Shown: positions 9,191 through 17,571, counted from the stretch's first letter. The stretch is 48,831 bases of DNA from CAYJAD01 sp964372165 (GCA_964372165.1 CAYJPT010000003.1:1-48831); one strand, 5' to 3'. Numbers and translations are program-made. The notes: generated by a model not told the origin, from the letters alone.

Positions 9191-9552
9191 ATATTATTGT
9201 CACTTGCTATATAGTAAGAGTATTGATCAATGGCACCTTTTGCTTCATCCATTCGGCCTTCCATATTAAGTGCTTTGGCACGAAGTAAATATACTACTGC
9301 ATTTTTAGAATTTATGACCATGTCCTTCATGGCTAGATGTAAAAAGTTAAGGGCCTCACGCGAAGCTTTTTTTTCAAGGGCAATATAGGCAAGAGCTAGA
9401 TATAGTCTTGGCTGAATTTGCTCAACAGGGCTTATGGCTATGATTGTTTTATAGGTGCGTTCTGCTTTATCCAAAAAGCCCATGCGTAAAAATAAATGTG
9501 CTAAAATGTGCAGTGCAGAAGTTGGCTCTTTGCCAGAAAGATTATAATCCAT
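9187..9552 (-). CDS. sctY: SctY-like TPR chaperone (YscY type)
   Basis: 121 residues from the ATG at 9552, chosen over an ATG 54 bases upstream because GGAGG precedes it and the longer frame intrudes into sctX. It is all-helical with tetratricopeptide-type repeats (TSALHILAHLFLRMGFLDKA, IQPRLYLALAYIALEKK, AVVYLLRAKALNMEGRMDEA). YscY is the cytosolic chaperone of the secreted protein YscX. The assignment rests on TPR character, size and the gene order sctW-chaperone-sctX-sctY-sctV, which matches Yersinia yopN-tyeA-sycN-yscX-yscY-lcrD. Confidence 0.8.
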   Translation of the reverse strand: MDYNLSGKEPTSALHILAHLFLRMGFLDKAERTYKTIIAISPVEQIQPRLYLALAYIALEKKASREALNFLHLAMKDMVINSKNAVVYLLRAKALNMEGRMDEAKGAIDQYSYYIASDNNI

Positions 9553-9553
9553 C

Positions 9554-9916
9554 TTAGCCTCCAAGCATGAGATTATAGTAGGTACGCAAAAGTTCGTCAT
9601 TTTCAAGCAAAGGGAATAAATCTCGCTTTAAAAAGTCTTGCACGTCACTGTCACGTGAGTTTTTTAATAAAGTAGCACAACTATCTAATGAGCGCGAAAA
9701 AACATCAGCGCGCACAGCTTCGCCATCGCCAGCGTCTGGGCATACAGCGTACTCTACCATATTACGCACGTTTACAGGGCTGTATATGCTATCAAGACTA
9801 GCTTCGCGAATGGTAGCAGTGGCTAGTGGCTTGGCACTTGGTAAGCGCGCTTGGTCTTCGCTGCTAATATAGTGCTGAATGCCAAGGTCTGTATCAAATA
9901 AGTCAATTCTGCTCAT
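9554..9916 (-). CDS. sctX: SctX (YscX-like early secreted protein)
   Basis: 120 residues (YscX is about 122). It starts MSRIDLFDTDLGI and ends with an acidic helical segment LFPLLENDELLRTYYNLML, matching the DDxLLxxIxNLL-type C-terminus of YscX. YscX is exported early and, with YscY, is essential only in Ysc-family systems. Its position between the SycN-like chaperone and sctY supports the call. AAAGG precedes the start. Confidence 0.8.
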   Translation of the reverse strand: MSRIDLFDTDLGIQHYISSEDQARLPSAKPLATATIREASLDSIYSPVNVRNMVEYAVCPDAGDGEAVRADVFSRSLDSCATLLKNSRDSDVQDFLKRDLFPLLENDELLRTYYNLMLGG

Positions 9917-9933
9917 GCTTTACCTTTATATAA

Positions 9934-10296
9934 TTAAAAAAGTTGTGAAATCTTTTCCACTAGGATACGAACTATATTTTCTAAATCTTGCGAGCTTTTG
10001 GTATGATAATCAACCTTAGTAGCAAGAACAACCATGTTATTTTTAATTCCACCTTGCAACCATACACTTGGTCCATTACTAAATGAGCATAGTTCTAGCA
10101 CTTTTTGAGCCATATCTTGCTCATAAGCTGCAAACTCTCTAGCAAAACACACAAAAAGCTTATCACTATCACTATCATATTCAAGTTGCAAAGTGCCCAT
10201 ATTATCAATATCAAGGCTAACTATACCTTGCTCATCAAGGCTTAGTTCGTCAATTTGCATACGCTTTCCAAATTCTTCAATTAATGTATTTAGCAT
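9934..10296 (-). CDS. SycN/CesT-like chaperone of the gatekeeper
   Basis: 120 residues with the alpha-beta pattern of class I secretion chaperones: an N-terminal helix (LIEEFGKRMQIDEL), acidic beta strands (GIVSLDIDNMGTLQLEYD, KLFVCFARE) and a C-terminal helix. It lies nine bases after sctW. In Yersinia the same position is held by sycN, whose product with YscB chaperones YopN. No YscB-like partner is adjacent, so it may act alone or with another of the chaperones. The Shine-Dalgarno is weak, so translation is probably coupled to sctW. Confidence 0.7.
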   Translation of the reverse strand: MLNTLIEEFGKRMQIDELSLDEQGIVSLDIDNMGTLQLEYDSDSDKLFVCFAREFAAYEQDMAQKVLELCSFSNGPSVWLQGGIKNNMVVLATKVDYHTKSSQDLENIVRILVEKISQLF

Positions 10297-10304
10297 AATT
10301 TACT

Positions 10305-11438
10305 TTATTCACCTTCAAGGCTTGCTAGATATGCATCTTCTCGCTCAATGGCAGCATCTAAGGCGGTTTGGAAAATGTGCACAACTTTTGCTAAACCTTC
10401 ATTGCCATCATATAATGTTGCAGGTAGGCTGCGCACAGCCCCTAATAGGTCTTGTATAAATAGTATTTCCAATTCAATATCTGGTGGATTTGCTTGCTTT
10501 ACAATAGCATCAACATGCATAGTGCCAAGGTAACGCTCCTTACCAAGGTGCACTATACTTTCAAGTAAGCCTTGCACATTTAAGTTACTATTGGACTGCA
10601 TATGTACTGTTTCCCAACGCTTCAAAAGGTCAGCAATAATTATATAGGTGCTTTGTAAAAGGCGAACTTTACCTAAATTGTTAAAAATGTGTTCAAGATG
10701 CACTCGCCCCATGCTTGGTTCATCTGCACCTAAATCAACGCTAAGTGTATGGAATAAAAAATCTATGCCTTTGTCAAAATTTAAGGTTGACCAATTTTCC
10801 TTAATATTTTTAAATACATCCTCTGCATCTTCAAAGTCGCATACAATATCACGATAAAAAGACCCCAAGGTTTCACCATCTGCAAGTTCTGCAAACTCTG
10901 ATGCCTCAGTAAAACCAAGCATGCCGGTAACAATGGCTGCACCTTGGTCATCTTCTAAGTTGTGCATGGCTGTGCGCACACTCTTGATAAGGGTGGCGTT
11001 AACCTCGGCATCTCTTTGTTCCAAATTGTCTAGCGCATCAAAAAGGGCTATCCATGCGTCGGTTGGGTCAGAAAAACGTTTTAAGGCTTGCTCTAAACAC
11101 CAATGATCATCTGCATCTTCATGGGAGAGTACGGTATCAAAGAAGTCATCAAAATCAGTTGAATCGCCAGAACTTGTTTTAAGCTCTTTATAGCGCCTTG
11201 CACGCTTAAAGTATGCTACCTCAAAGCGTTGTCTTTCTTTACGTTTTTCTCTGGCAAATTTGTCTGAAAGATTAAAGGCAAAGGTTAACTCTTCGGCAGC
11301 ATCAGCTAAGAGCGATTGCGCTGTATTTGCACTACGCACTTGCACTCTTTGGCCCATAAATGCCCCAGTATTGTTCTTTTTAGCACTGGGCACGCGCGAC
11401 TGTACAAAGCTGTGCTGCGAGTGAACCTTCATATTCAT
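10305..11438 (-). CDS. sctW: SctW gatekeeper (YopN-TyeA fused form)
   Basis: 378 residues from the ATG at 11438, chosen because GGAG lies 6 bases upstream; an ATG 57 bases further up has no ribosome site. The gatekeeper plugs export of late substrates until host contact. Its N-terminus is polar and Ser/Gln-rich (secretion signal), residues ~45-280 are the helical YopN/MxiC-type domain, and the C-terminal ~90 residues are the TyeA-like part (LESIVHLGKERYLG, IELEILFIQDLLGAVRSLP). As in most non-Yersinia systems the two parts are one protein. It is the first gene of the minus-strand operon. Confidence 0.9.
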   Translation of the reverse strand: MNMKVHSQHSFVQSRVPSAKKNNTGAFMGQRVQVRSANTAQSLLADAAEELTFAFNLSDKFAREKRKERQRFEVAYFKRARRYKELKTSSGDSTDFDDFFDTVLSHEDADDHWCLEQALKRFSDPTDAWIALFDALDNLEQRDAEVNATLIKSVRTAMHNLEDDQGAAIVTGMLGFTEASEFAELADGETLGSFYRDIVCDFEDAEDVFKNIKENWSTLNFDKGIDFLFHTLSVDLGADEPSMGRVHLEHIFNNLGKVRLLQSTYIIIADLLKRWETVHMQSNSNLNVQGLLESIVHLGKERYLGTMHVDAIVKQANPPDIELEILFIQDLLGAVRSLPATLYDGNEGLAKVVHIFQTALDAAIEREDAYLASLEGE

Positions 11439-11508
11439 ACAATGCTCCAAAGATAATTTAAGCAAAATGCTAACATTGTTGCCATCAAAATGCAACTACA
11501 TTTGACTT

Positions 11509-11526
11509 ATGCAAGTATCATGTCAA
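11509..11526 (-). promoter_or_regulatory. Sigma-54-like -24/-12 element upstream of sctW operon
   Basis: Minus-strand TTGACATGATACTTGCAT, with 10 bases between GA (at the -24 GG position) and GC. The -24 doublet is GA instead of GG, but the rest matches the other three elements in this window. The predicted transcript start lies about 55-60 bases before the sctW ATG. Confidence 0.5.
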
Positions 11527-11691
11527 AATTAAGTTTGAGTATGCAAAGGATAGGTTTTGCATTTTTTGGTACAAAAAGTAATTTGCACTTGATAAATACT
11601 GTCGGTTGACATATTGTACTAGTTAAATAAGTACTCACTCATTAGAATGTACGGTTTTATTTTTATAATTAATGGCTCTTGCATGCAATTT

Positions 11692-11710
11692 ATACCAACT
11701 TTGTTGGTAT
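11692..11710. promoter_or_regulatory. Inverted repeat in the divergent intergenic region
   Basis: Perfect 7-base arms ATACCAA / TTGGTAT around CTTTG, roughly midway between the divergent sctW and tip-gene operons. It could be an operator or an activator site. There is no U-tract, so a terminator is less likely. Confidence 0.35.
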
Positions 11711-11800
11711 TATGTGAAAAATGTTTGCCAATTAATATAAATTTCAAGTGCAAACAAAGTGCTTCTTGTAAAATAATTTATAAATTCAAATTGTTATGTT

Positions 11801-11818
11801 TTGGCATAAAAAATGAAT
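11801..11818 (+). promoter_or_regulatory. Sigma-54-like -24/-12 element upstream of the main plus-strand operon
   Basis: TTGGCATAAAAAATGAAT: an intact -24 GG, 10 bases, then GA in place of GC. The predicted start of transcription is near 11,828, about 50 bases before the first gene. It shares TTTGGCATA...ATG with the element at 31641. Confidence 0.55.
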
Positions 11819-11878
11819 AAAGCTAGTTAAACATTAGTTAAGCTATAAGCACATTAAATCAAAGTCGAGGGTATGATT

Positions 11879-12409
11879 ATGGCAGACTCAAATACAGGTG
11901 GTGTACAAGGCTCAAGCCAATCTTGTGGAATTGATGTTACTTTGCCAGACACCATGCAAAGTCTTCAAATCCAATTTGTTATGTTGCAACTTAAGCAATC
12001 TAGGGCTTGTAAAAATAGCGCCAATGAATACGTTGAAAAACTTAAAGCATCTCAAGCTGCTTCTAAGGCGTGTTCAGAAATGCTTGATATGGCATATAAA
12101 AACCGCGTTAATGATCCTGATGAAGCGGGAAAGAAAAAAGGTACGGTACCGCCAGGTGAGCTTCTAAAATATTGCGAAGATAACAATATAGGTGTGCCAA
12201 AACTCAATGATGCCGGTTTTTGGGATTATAATGCATGGGATACTGCCATTAAAGCCATAACCAATTATCAAGAGCAATTAACATCATCAAGTCAGACCGA
12301 CATGGTGTTTTTGCAAGATTTTATGGGGCAGTACAATTCGTATATGCAAGGTGCTTCTAAGGCGGGTACAGATGTAAGCGCATTGTTGAAATCTATTTTG
12401 ACGCGTTAA
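11879..12409 (+). CDS. Tip/filament-like secreted protein, paralogue 1 (short form)
   Basis: 176 residues from the second ATG (11879), chosen because GAGG is 8 bases upstream of it but only 2 bases from the first ATG (11873). It shares an N-terminal helix (QIQFVMLQLKQSRACKNSAN) and a C-terminal module (LLKYCEDNNIGVP, then DMVFLQDFMGQYNSYMQGAS) with the next two genes but lacks their central coiled coil. The C-terminal GQYNSYxxGA helix resembles that of the needle subunit SctF (FKIGQYNTIVESI). I infer an extracellular needle-tip or filament component (SctA position); no direct LcrV or EspA identity is claimed. Confidence 0.55.
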   Translation: MADSNTGGVQGSSQSCGIDVTLPDTMQSLQIQFVMLQLKQSRACKNSANEYVEKLKASQAASKACSEMLDMAYKNRVNDPDEAGKKKGTVPPGELLKYCEDNNIGVPKLNDAGFWDYNAWDTAIKAITNYQEQLTSSSQTDMVFLQDFMGQYNSYMQGASKAGTDVSALLKSILTR

Positions 12410-12426
12410 GTACTTGAGGTCATTTT

Positions 12427-13314
12427 ATGAGTAGCACAATAGATACATTAAATAGCGTAGTTGGTTCTGGTATTAATAAAGTCAGTGATGACAATGATAT
12501 TGAAATTAATTATAAATTTGCACTTTTGCAAATAAGTTTAGCCCAAGATAACCAAAAAGAAGCAGAAAAAATAAAGCAAAAAATAGATCAGGAGCAAACG
12601 TGGCAATCTCAGTGTGCTACTTATGTTGAAGCAATAAACAGTGTAGTAGCACAAGATGATGGTTTTTGCGTTATTACTCCTGATATGTATGATTTTTACA
12701 AGTCAATTTACCCTGATGCTGAAGCTTTAACCAAGGTTTATGATGGTAATGGGAATGTTACAGGGTATAAATGTTCAAAAAATCAATTAGAAAATGTCAA
12801 AGGTAATATCGATGTATATACTGTTGATAATCAAGCTGTAATTGATTTAAAAACCAAAAAGCGTGATGACATACAAAAAAAACTTGACTCAGAACGGGCT
12901 AAATCAAAACCCAATGAAAAGAAAATTAAAGATCTACAAAATGAAGTAGATGCACTGAATAAAGATATAGATAGACTTACAAACGAACTTAATATTAAAG
13001 ATGCCATACATAAAATATATGATAATAGTGTAAGCTATTATAATATATCTGATGATATTATAAAATTGTGTAATGAACTCCATATAGCAGTGCCAACTTG
13101 TATAATGCAAGATGGGAAAAAATACTATTCAAATGAAGACTTAAAAGCTCTTGCCAACAAAATAAAAGAATTTGGCGACAGTTTACCAGAAACAATTCAA
13201 AATGATATGGTTTATTGGCAAAATTATATAGGACAGTACAATTCATTTTTAGAAGGAGCGGCCCAAACTGTTTCTAACGCTACAAGCTGGGGTTTAAATA
13301 TTGCTAAATACTGA
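12427..13314 (+). CDS. Tip/filament-like secreted protein, paralogue 2
   Basis: 295 residues. Order: N-terminal helix (NYKFALLQISLAQDNQKEAE), a globular part around residues 60-130 (CVITPDMYDFYKSIYPDAEA), a highly charged coiled coil (~145-200), the IIKLCNELHIAVPTC module, and the closing helix DMVYWQNYIGQYNSFLEGAA. Two long helices flanking a globular insert is the layout of LcrV/IpaD-type tip proteins. It lies 17 bases after paralogue 1. Function is inferred from layout and position only. Confidence 0.55.
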   Translation: MSSTIDTLNSVVGSGINKVSDDNDIEINYKFALLQISLAQDNQKEAEKIKQKIDQEQTWQSQCATYVEAINSVVAQDDGFCVITPDMYDFYKSIYPDAEALTKVYDGNGNVTGYKCSKNQLENVKGNIDVYTVDNQAVIDLKTKKRDDIQKKLDSERAKSKPNEKKIKDLQNEVDALNKDIDRLTNELNIKDAIHKIYDNSVSYYNISDDIIKLCNELHIAVPTCIMQDGKKYYSNEDLKALANKIKEFGDSLPETIQNDMVYWQNYIGQYNSFLEGAAQTVSNATSWGLNIAKY

Positions 13315-13399
13315 TAAATTTATCTTACATGAACTATCTAAATTATTAGCATATGTTTTATATTAAATATTTTTAATAGTGTCTTGTTAAGGAGAAATT

Positions 13400-14377
13400 A
13401 TGACTGTTACTTCTAAGACAACAGATGTAGTCACGACCAAAGAAAAAATTCAGGCTATTGTAGATGATAAGACCCACGGTTATGCTGAAAAATTTGCGCT
13501 TATGCAAATTATTTTAGCTCAAGAAAGTCAAGATACAGCAAATGAGTTAATGGAGTTGGTTAAAAAACTGCAAGAGTTCCAAAAAAATGGACAAAAATAT
13601 ATTGATGAAATCAATAGTTATGTTGAGAAAATTGGCAAAATGGACTCCAGTCAGCTTGGTGACACTTTAATCGTCATGATACCAGATGATTTGTCGAAGC
13701 AAATGGTGCTTTTAACAAATTCACGACCGGATAACTTGAAAACAGCTTATGATGAAAATAATAAAATAATAGGTGTCACTTGTACAGCAGAAGCTTTAGG
13801 CGCATGGAAGATTAGTATAATTAATAAACTAGAATCTAATCGTATAGATTGCCAGCAGTTGCAAGTTACGCTTACAGCACAAAATAACCGGTTAAATGAG
13901 ATTAATGAAGAGCTAAAGAATGAACAATTAAAACCAGAAAAAAGGAAAGAACTTGAAGTTAAGAAAACAAATCTTGAAAATGATATATCTACTGTGCAAA
14001 AACGTATATCTGTACGGGAGCAAAATATAAAAAATTATTATAAAGCATTAGAAGTTAGTGATAAGACTATACAGCCTAGTAGTGTGTATGTTGAAGGTCT
14101 ACCTCAAGATATTGTAGAGCTGTGTAAAAACATTGGAATTGATTTGCCAAAAAGTATTAAAGGTTCTAATGGTAATATTGTATATAATTATGAAGACGTA
14201 AAAAAACTTGGTGATGTCTTAAAAACTAAACTAGGTAATATAGAACAAGACATTCAAGACAATATGACTTTAGCTCAAACATGTATTGGACAGTATAATT
14301 CATACCTTGAAGGTGCCGCCAAGGCATGTTCTGATTTAAGTCAATTTTTGCTAAATTTAGCTAGAAACTTAGGATAG
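13400..14377 (+). CDS. Tip/filament-like secreted protein, paralogue 3 (LcrV-sized)
   Basis: 325 residues; LcrV is 326. Same order as paralogue 2: AEKFALMQIILAQESQD helix, globular insert (IVMIPDDLSKQMVLLTNSRP), a long coiled coil (~150-215), the VELCKNIGIDLPKSI module, and NMTLAQTCIGQYNSYLEGAA at the end. GGAG precedes the start. Downstream come an LcrG-sized protein, an LcrH-type chaperone and two translocators, the Yersinia lcrG-lcrV-lcrH-yopB-yopD neighbourhood with G and V swapped. This is the best candidate for the tip protein of the three. Confidence 0.6.
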   Translation: MTVTSKTTDVVTTKEKIQAIVDDKTHGYAEKFALMQIILAQESQDTANELMELVKKLQEFQKNGQKYIDEINSYVEKIGKMDSSQLGDTLIVMIPDDLSKQMVLLTNSRPDNLKTAYDENNKIIGVTCTAEALGAWKISIINKLESNRIDCQQLQVTLTAQNNRLNEINEELKNEQLKPEKRKELEVKKTNLENDISTVQKRISVREQNIKNYYKALEVSDKTIQPSSVYVEGLPQDIVELCKNIGIDLPKSIKGSNGNIVYNYEDVKKLGDVLKTKLGNIEQDIQDNMTLAQTCIGQYNSYLEGAAKACSDLSQFLLNLARNLG

Positions 14378-14387
14378 AGAGGTTGCT

Positions 14388-14666
14388 ATGAAAGATTTTA
14401 CCAAAGAAATTCAAGATGTTGAACAAGAACTATCTAGGCTTAATACTACTTATGACTCCTTACTAAGGAAACTTAATGTATCAGAAGGCCAGCTTGACGA
14501 ATTGGCACAGCAGGTAAAAAGCGAAAAATTACCAGTTGAGTTGCAAAAGGAATTGCAAAAGGCGCAAGATGAAGCCAAAAGAGCCGGAGAGGAGCGTGCA
14601 ACACGCACAGCACAAAGTATCAAGGCAGTTAAATCTAGCTTACGCAAGGGTATAGTGCGCATTTAA
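14388..14666 (+). CDS. Small coiled-coil protein, LcrG-like by size and position
   Basis: 92 residues (LcrG is 95), strongly helical and charged: EIQDVEQELSRLNTTYDSLL, then an Arg/Lys-rich end SSLRKGIVRI that recalls the basic C-terminus of LcrG/PcrG. It sits 10 bases after the LcrV-sized gene. LcrG binds LcrV in the cytosol and blocks premature secretion. There is no clear sequence identity, so the role is a positional inference. Confidence 0.45.
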   Translation: MKDFTKEIQDVEQELSRLNTTYDSLLRKLNVSEGQLDELAQQVKSEKLPVELQKELQKAQDEAKRAGEERATRTAQSIKAVKSSLRKGIVRI

Positions 14667-14679
14667 TCATATGTAAAAG

Positions 14680-14950
14680 GTCCTGCACAATTATTTAATT
14701 TTATTTTTGTACTTTTACGGTAAATTTACATTTGTTTATAAGGGTATTTGGCAGGACAAAATGCCTAAAAATCAATCACTTAACGAAGCAGCGAAGCTCA
14801 GCCTGCTTTGCTCTCTGTATCCGTAAGGCTCACAAGTTCGCCTAACGGCTATGCCACTGCGTGGCACCACTTGGGCAGGTTCTTGATTTTTGGTCGCATT
14901 GTACTTACGTCAACGCTCTAAAAGACTCAGCACAATGAATTGTGCAGGAG
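14680..14950. repeat. Dispersed intergenic repeat, copy 1, nested in an inverted repeat
   Basis: Outer arms TCCTGCACAATT (14683 onwards) and AATTGTGCAGGA (ending about 14949); the right end is itself a GCACAAT-GA-ATTGTGC hairpin. The interior holds CTCTCTGTATCCGTAA...CCTAACGGCTATGC (14810-14854), shared with copy 3, and TGATTTTTGGTCGCATTG...CGTCAACGCT (14883-14919), shared with copy 2. It has no open reading frame of note and accounts for the whole gap between the LcrG-like gene and the chaperone gene. Confidence 0.7.
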
Positions 14951-14982
14951 TCTTATATTATAACTTTCATATGAGGAGAATT

Positions 14983-15462
14983 ATGCAAAATCAAGATGTA
15001 CAATTTACTAAGGAAGAAATACAAAAAATGATTGGAGCCTTTATGCAAGGTGTACCACTTGGTGAGATAGTAAATCTTAACCCAGATACCTTGGAAGCTC
15101 TTTATGGCCTTGGATTTAATCTTTATGAAGCTAAAAATTATACAGATGCGCATACAGTGTTTCAAGCTCTTTGCATGTATAAGCATAATGAATATCGCTT
15201 TTTGATGGGGCTTGCAGCTTGTAAACAAGCATTAAAAGAATACCAAGCAGCCATTGATATGTATGGATTTGCTATAGTTGCAAGCATGATAAATAACCCT
15301 GAGCCATTTTATTATTCGGTTTTTTGTTTATTAAAATTAAATCGCAAACAAGAAGCCATTGATATCTTAAACGCAATACCAGATGTTTGCGAAGAAAATA
15401 ATGCTGAGCATGCTGCATTTAAGACTAAGGCTAAGGATTTATTAAACCAGCTTAAAGCCTAG
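14983..15462 (+). CDS. Class II translocator chaperone (LcrH/SycD/IpgC family)
   Basis: 159 residues from the ATG at 14983, preceded by GAGGAG; upstream starts lie in the repeat element. It has an N-terminal helix, then three TPRs (TLEALYGLGFNLYEAKNYTD, EYRFLMGLAACKQALKEY, PFYYSVFCLLKLNRKQEA). Proteins of this type keep both hydrophobic translocators soluble before secretion. It directly precedes sctE and sctB, the usual arrangement. Confidence 0.93.
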   Translation: MQNQDVQFTKEEIQKMIGAFMQGVPLGEIVNLNPDTLEALYGLGFNLYEAKNYTDAHTVFQALCMYKHNEYRFLMGLAACKQALKEYQAAIDMYGFAIVASMINNPEPFYYSVFCLLKLNRKQEAIDILNAIPDVCEENNAEHAAFKTKAKDLLNQLKA

Positions 15463-15473
15463 TGGAGTGATTT

Positions 15474-16463
15474 ATGTCACAAGTAAAAAATGACTCTTCA
15501 CTTTCTGCAATTGATAAATTAACGAAATTAGATGGTATGTCCTCAACTGCTAGGACAGACTCAGACAATTTGCCACCTTCTGATGATGATTTTGCATTTG
15601 ACAATGTTTCTATTCAGCTACCAAGCCTAGCTAAGCCCATGAGCAATTTGCCCCTAGAGATTATTGTGGAGGCTATTGCTTATGCAGTGAGCAGGCAGGC
15701 ATGTAAACAGGGCTTAACTAGACTTGAAGGCAAAAATCAGCAACAAAAAGAAGTCAATGACAAGGTGCTTGATAAGTTAAAAGATAGGTTAAAAATTTTA
15801 GAAAAAAAAGAACATCTAAGCGGAATTCGTAAGGTTTTTGATATAATTGGTTTAGTTGTTGCGGTAATTGCAGCTGTGGCCTTAATTGCAAGTGGGGCTG
15901 GTGCTGTGGCCGGTGTTGGCGCAATTATAGGTATAATTAGTGCGGCATCTGCTGTTGCTGGAGACTTTTCTAAAGGGAAATATAGTATTTCAGGTTTGGT
16001 AACGTCGCTTGCTGAACACATGGGCGCAGATAAAAAAACAGCCCAAAAATGGGGCATGGGTGTAGAAATTGGCGTTGCTCTACTTGGTGCAGTGCTCTGC
16101 CTTGGTGGTGGTGCATGGACAAGTTATCTTGTAAAAACTGGCCAAAAAACTCTTGAGGTTAGCTCATCTGTTGCAAAATTTACTATGGCCTCTGATGTAG
16201 CATCTTCAAGTATGATAGTAACAGAAGGTGCTATGTCTGGAGTTGGAGCCTTTTATGCTAAAGAGGCTAGCGACAATGAAGCAAATCAAAAAGAGTTAAG
16301 TGCCATACTTGAAAATATTAAAGAGGCAAAAGACGTTGAATTTGATTTGTTGCAAACTATGGTGGAAAGTTCTAGTAAATTAATGGAAGATTTAATGACA
16401 ATTATTAATGATTTCAATGCAAGCCAGACGGCAATTTTAACTGCTACTCCAAAGCTTGCCTAA
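15474..16463 (+). CDS. sctE: SctE, major translocator (YopB/IpaB family)
   Basis: 329 residues. Polar N-terminus (secretion signal and chaperone-binding part), then two membrane hairpins: about 125-165 (IIGLVVAVIAAVALIASGAG) and 198-225 (GVALLGAVLCLGGGAWTSYL), then a helical C-terminus. It inserts in the host membrane with SctB to form the pore. It lies 11 bases after its chaperone. It is smaller than YopB (~400), but the layout is typical. Confidence 0.88.
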   Translation: MSQVKNDSSLSAIDKLTKLDGMSSTARTDSDNLPPSDDDFAFDNVSIQLPSLAKPMSNLPLEIIVEAIAYAVSRQACKQGLTRLEGKNQQQKEVNDKVLDKLKDRLKILEKKEHLSGIRKVFDIIGLVVAVIAAVALIASGAGAVAGVGAIIGIISAASAVAGDFSKGKYSISGLVTSLAEHMGADKKTAQKWGMGVEIGVALLGAVLCLGGGAWTSYLVKTGQKTLEVSSSVAKFTMASDVASSSMIVTEGAMSGVGAFYAKEASDNEANQKELSAILENIKEAKDVEFDLLQTMVESSSKLMEDLMTIINDFNASQTAILTATPKLA

Positions 16464-16476
16464 TAATGAGGTTTTT

Positions 16477-17571
16477 ATGCATATTGATCCAAATAGATTA
16501 CTATTTAATACTGTTGTGATACAAAAAGTTGATGAAAGTGGTGCAACATCTACTGATGGGGATACAGATTTACCACCAAGTGGGCAGTCAGATGAAGATG
16601 GCTTTTTCATGACTATTAATTTAGATGAACCTAAAAATACACGCAATGCGCAAGATAGCTTAAAAGGTTTGGCTGATGATCTTGCTAGCTCAAGGGCTAC
16701 GGCATCCTTGGGGGCAGCACTTATGGAGCTTTCTGTTTCATTTGCATCCGAAATGCGTAGAGAAAATGCTCAAAGGCGTAATTTAGAAACACAAAGTATT
16801 ATTGAGCAACTTAATAATCAAGCTGAGATAATAAAATCAAAGGGCACATGGCAAATGGTTCTAGGCCTGGCTTCTGCTGGAGTTAGTGCTGTGGCAGGTG
16901 GAATGTCGCTTGGTAGTACTGGCAAGTCACTTGCTAAGGGTGTAGGTGAAGGGGAACAAGAAGTTGCTAAAGATACAGATAAGGCCTTAAATAAAAGTGA
17001 AGAAACTGTTGCAAATAGTAGTGAAGAGACTATTGCGAGTAGTAAGGAATTAGATGATGCCATCATTGATGGCGAAGACGGTATTGAAATGACGGATGTC
17101 GGGGAGTGGAGTTCGAAAGAACCAAGCCTTGATGATGTCGATGGTGCCATAGCAGATGGTGATGAGGCAGTAGATGAACTAGCCCCTGCAGACCTTGATG
17201 ATGACCTTGAGGAAGTTGCGCACAAAAATGATGACGCAACAGCTGGTGAGCAAGCTGGTGTTTTACCTGATAAAGAAAAAGAAGTTTTAGAAAAATTTAC
17301 TGAAAGCACTCAACTACATTTATGGGCGCAAATGATAAATCAATTTCATAGTTCTGTTTCAGGCGGCCTGAATAGTGCATCTAGTGGTTTAACTGCCATG
17401 AAAGAATCTGAAGTAAAGACAGATGATGCCATTATTGAATCCTATAGAAGTTTAGCTGATTCTCAAAAGAGCTTAGAAGAAAATCTTAAGGAGCTTTTAC
17501 AAAAGGCACTATCAACTCAGCAAGCCATAGCAGATAATATAAATCAAACTCGCGCAAAAATACTAGGTTAG
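16477..17571 (+). CDS. sctB: SctB, minor translocator (YopD/EspB family)
   Basis: 364 residues from the ATG at 16477, preceded by TGAGG; the ATG at 16456 lies inside sctE. One hydrophobic segment at about 125-150 (QMVLGLASAGVSAVAGGMSL), followed by an unusually acidic stretch of about 80 residues (EDGIEMTDVGEWSSKEPSLD and further Asp/Glu repeats), and a C-terminal helical region. A single membrane segment and the location after sctE identify it as the second pore component. The acidic insert is not a feature I know from YopD. Confidence 0.83.
   Translation: MHIDPNRLLFNTVVIQKVDESGATSTDGDTDLPPSGQSDEDGFFMTINLDEPKNTRNAQDSLKGLADDLASSRATASLGAALMELSVSFASEMRRENAQRRNLETQSIIEQLNNQAEIIKSKGTWQMVLGLASAGVSAVAGGMSLGSTGKSLAKGVGEGEQEVAKDTDKALNKSEETVANSSEETIASSKELDDAIIDGEDGIEMTDVGEWSSKEPSLDDVDGAIADGDEAVDELAPADLDDDLEEVAHKNDDATAGEQAGVLPDKEKEVLEKFTESTQLHLWAQMINQFHSSVSGGLNSASSGLTAMKESEVKTDDAIIESYRSLADSQKSLEENLKELLQKALSTQQAIADNINQTRAKILG

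Noticed and set aside
8553..9269. 238-codon frame antisense to sctV
   Set aside because: It is a shadow of the conserved sctV frame, with low-complexity Ile/Thr/Met-rich content and no ribosome site.
13312..13323. GATAAATTTATC palindrome after paralogue 2
   Set aside because: It is a short AT-only palindrome expected by chance in such DNA, with no U-tract.
14890..14982. Extended N-terminus of the LcrH-type chaperone
   Set aside because: The extra 31 codons run through the dispersed repeat and its hairpin; GAGGAG precedes the ATG at 14983.
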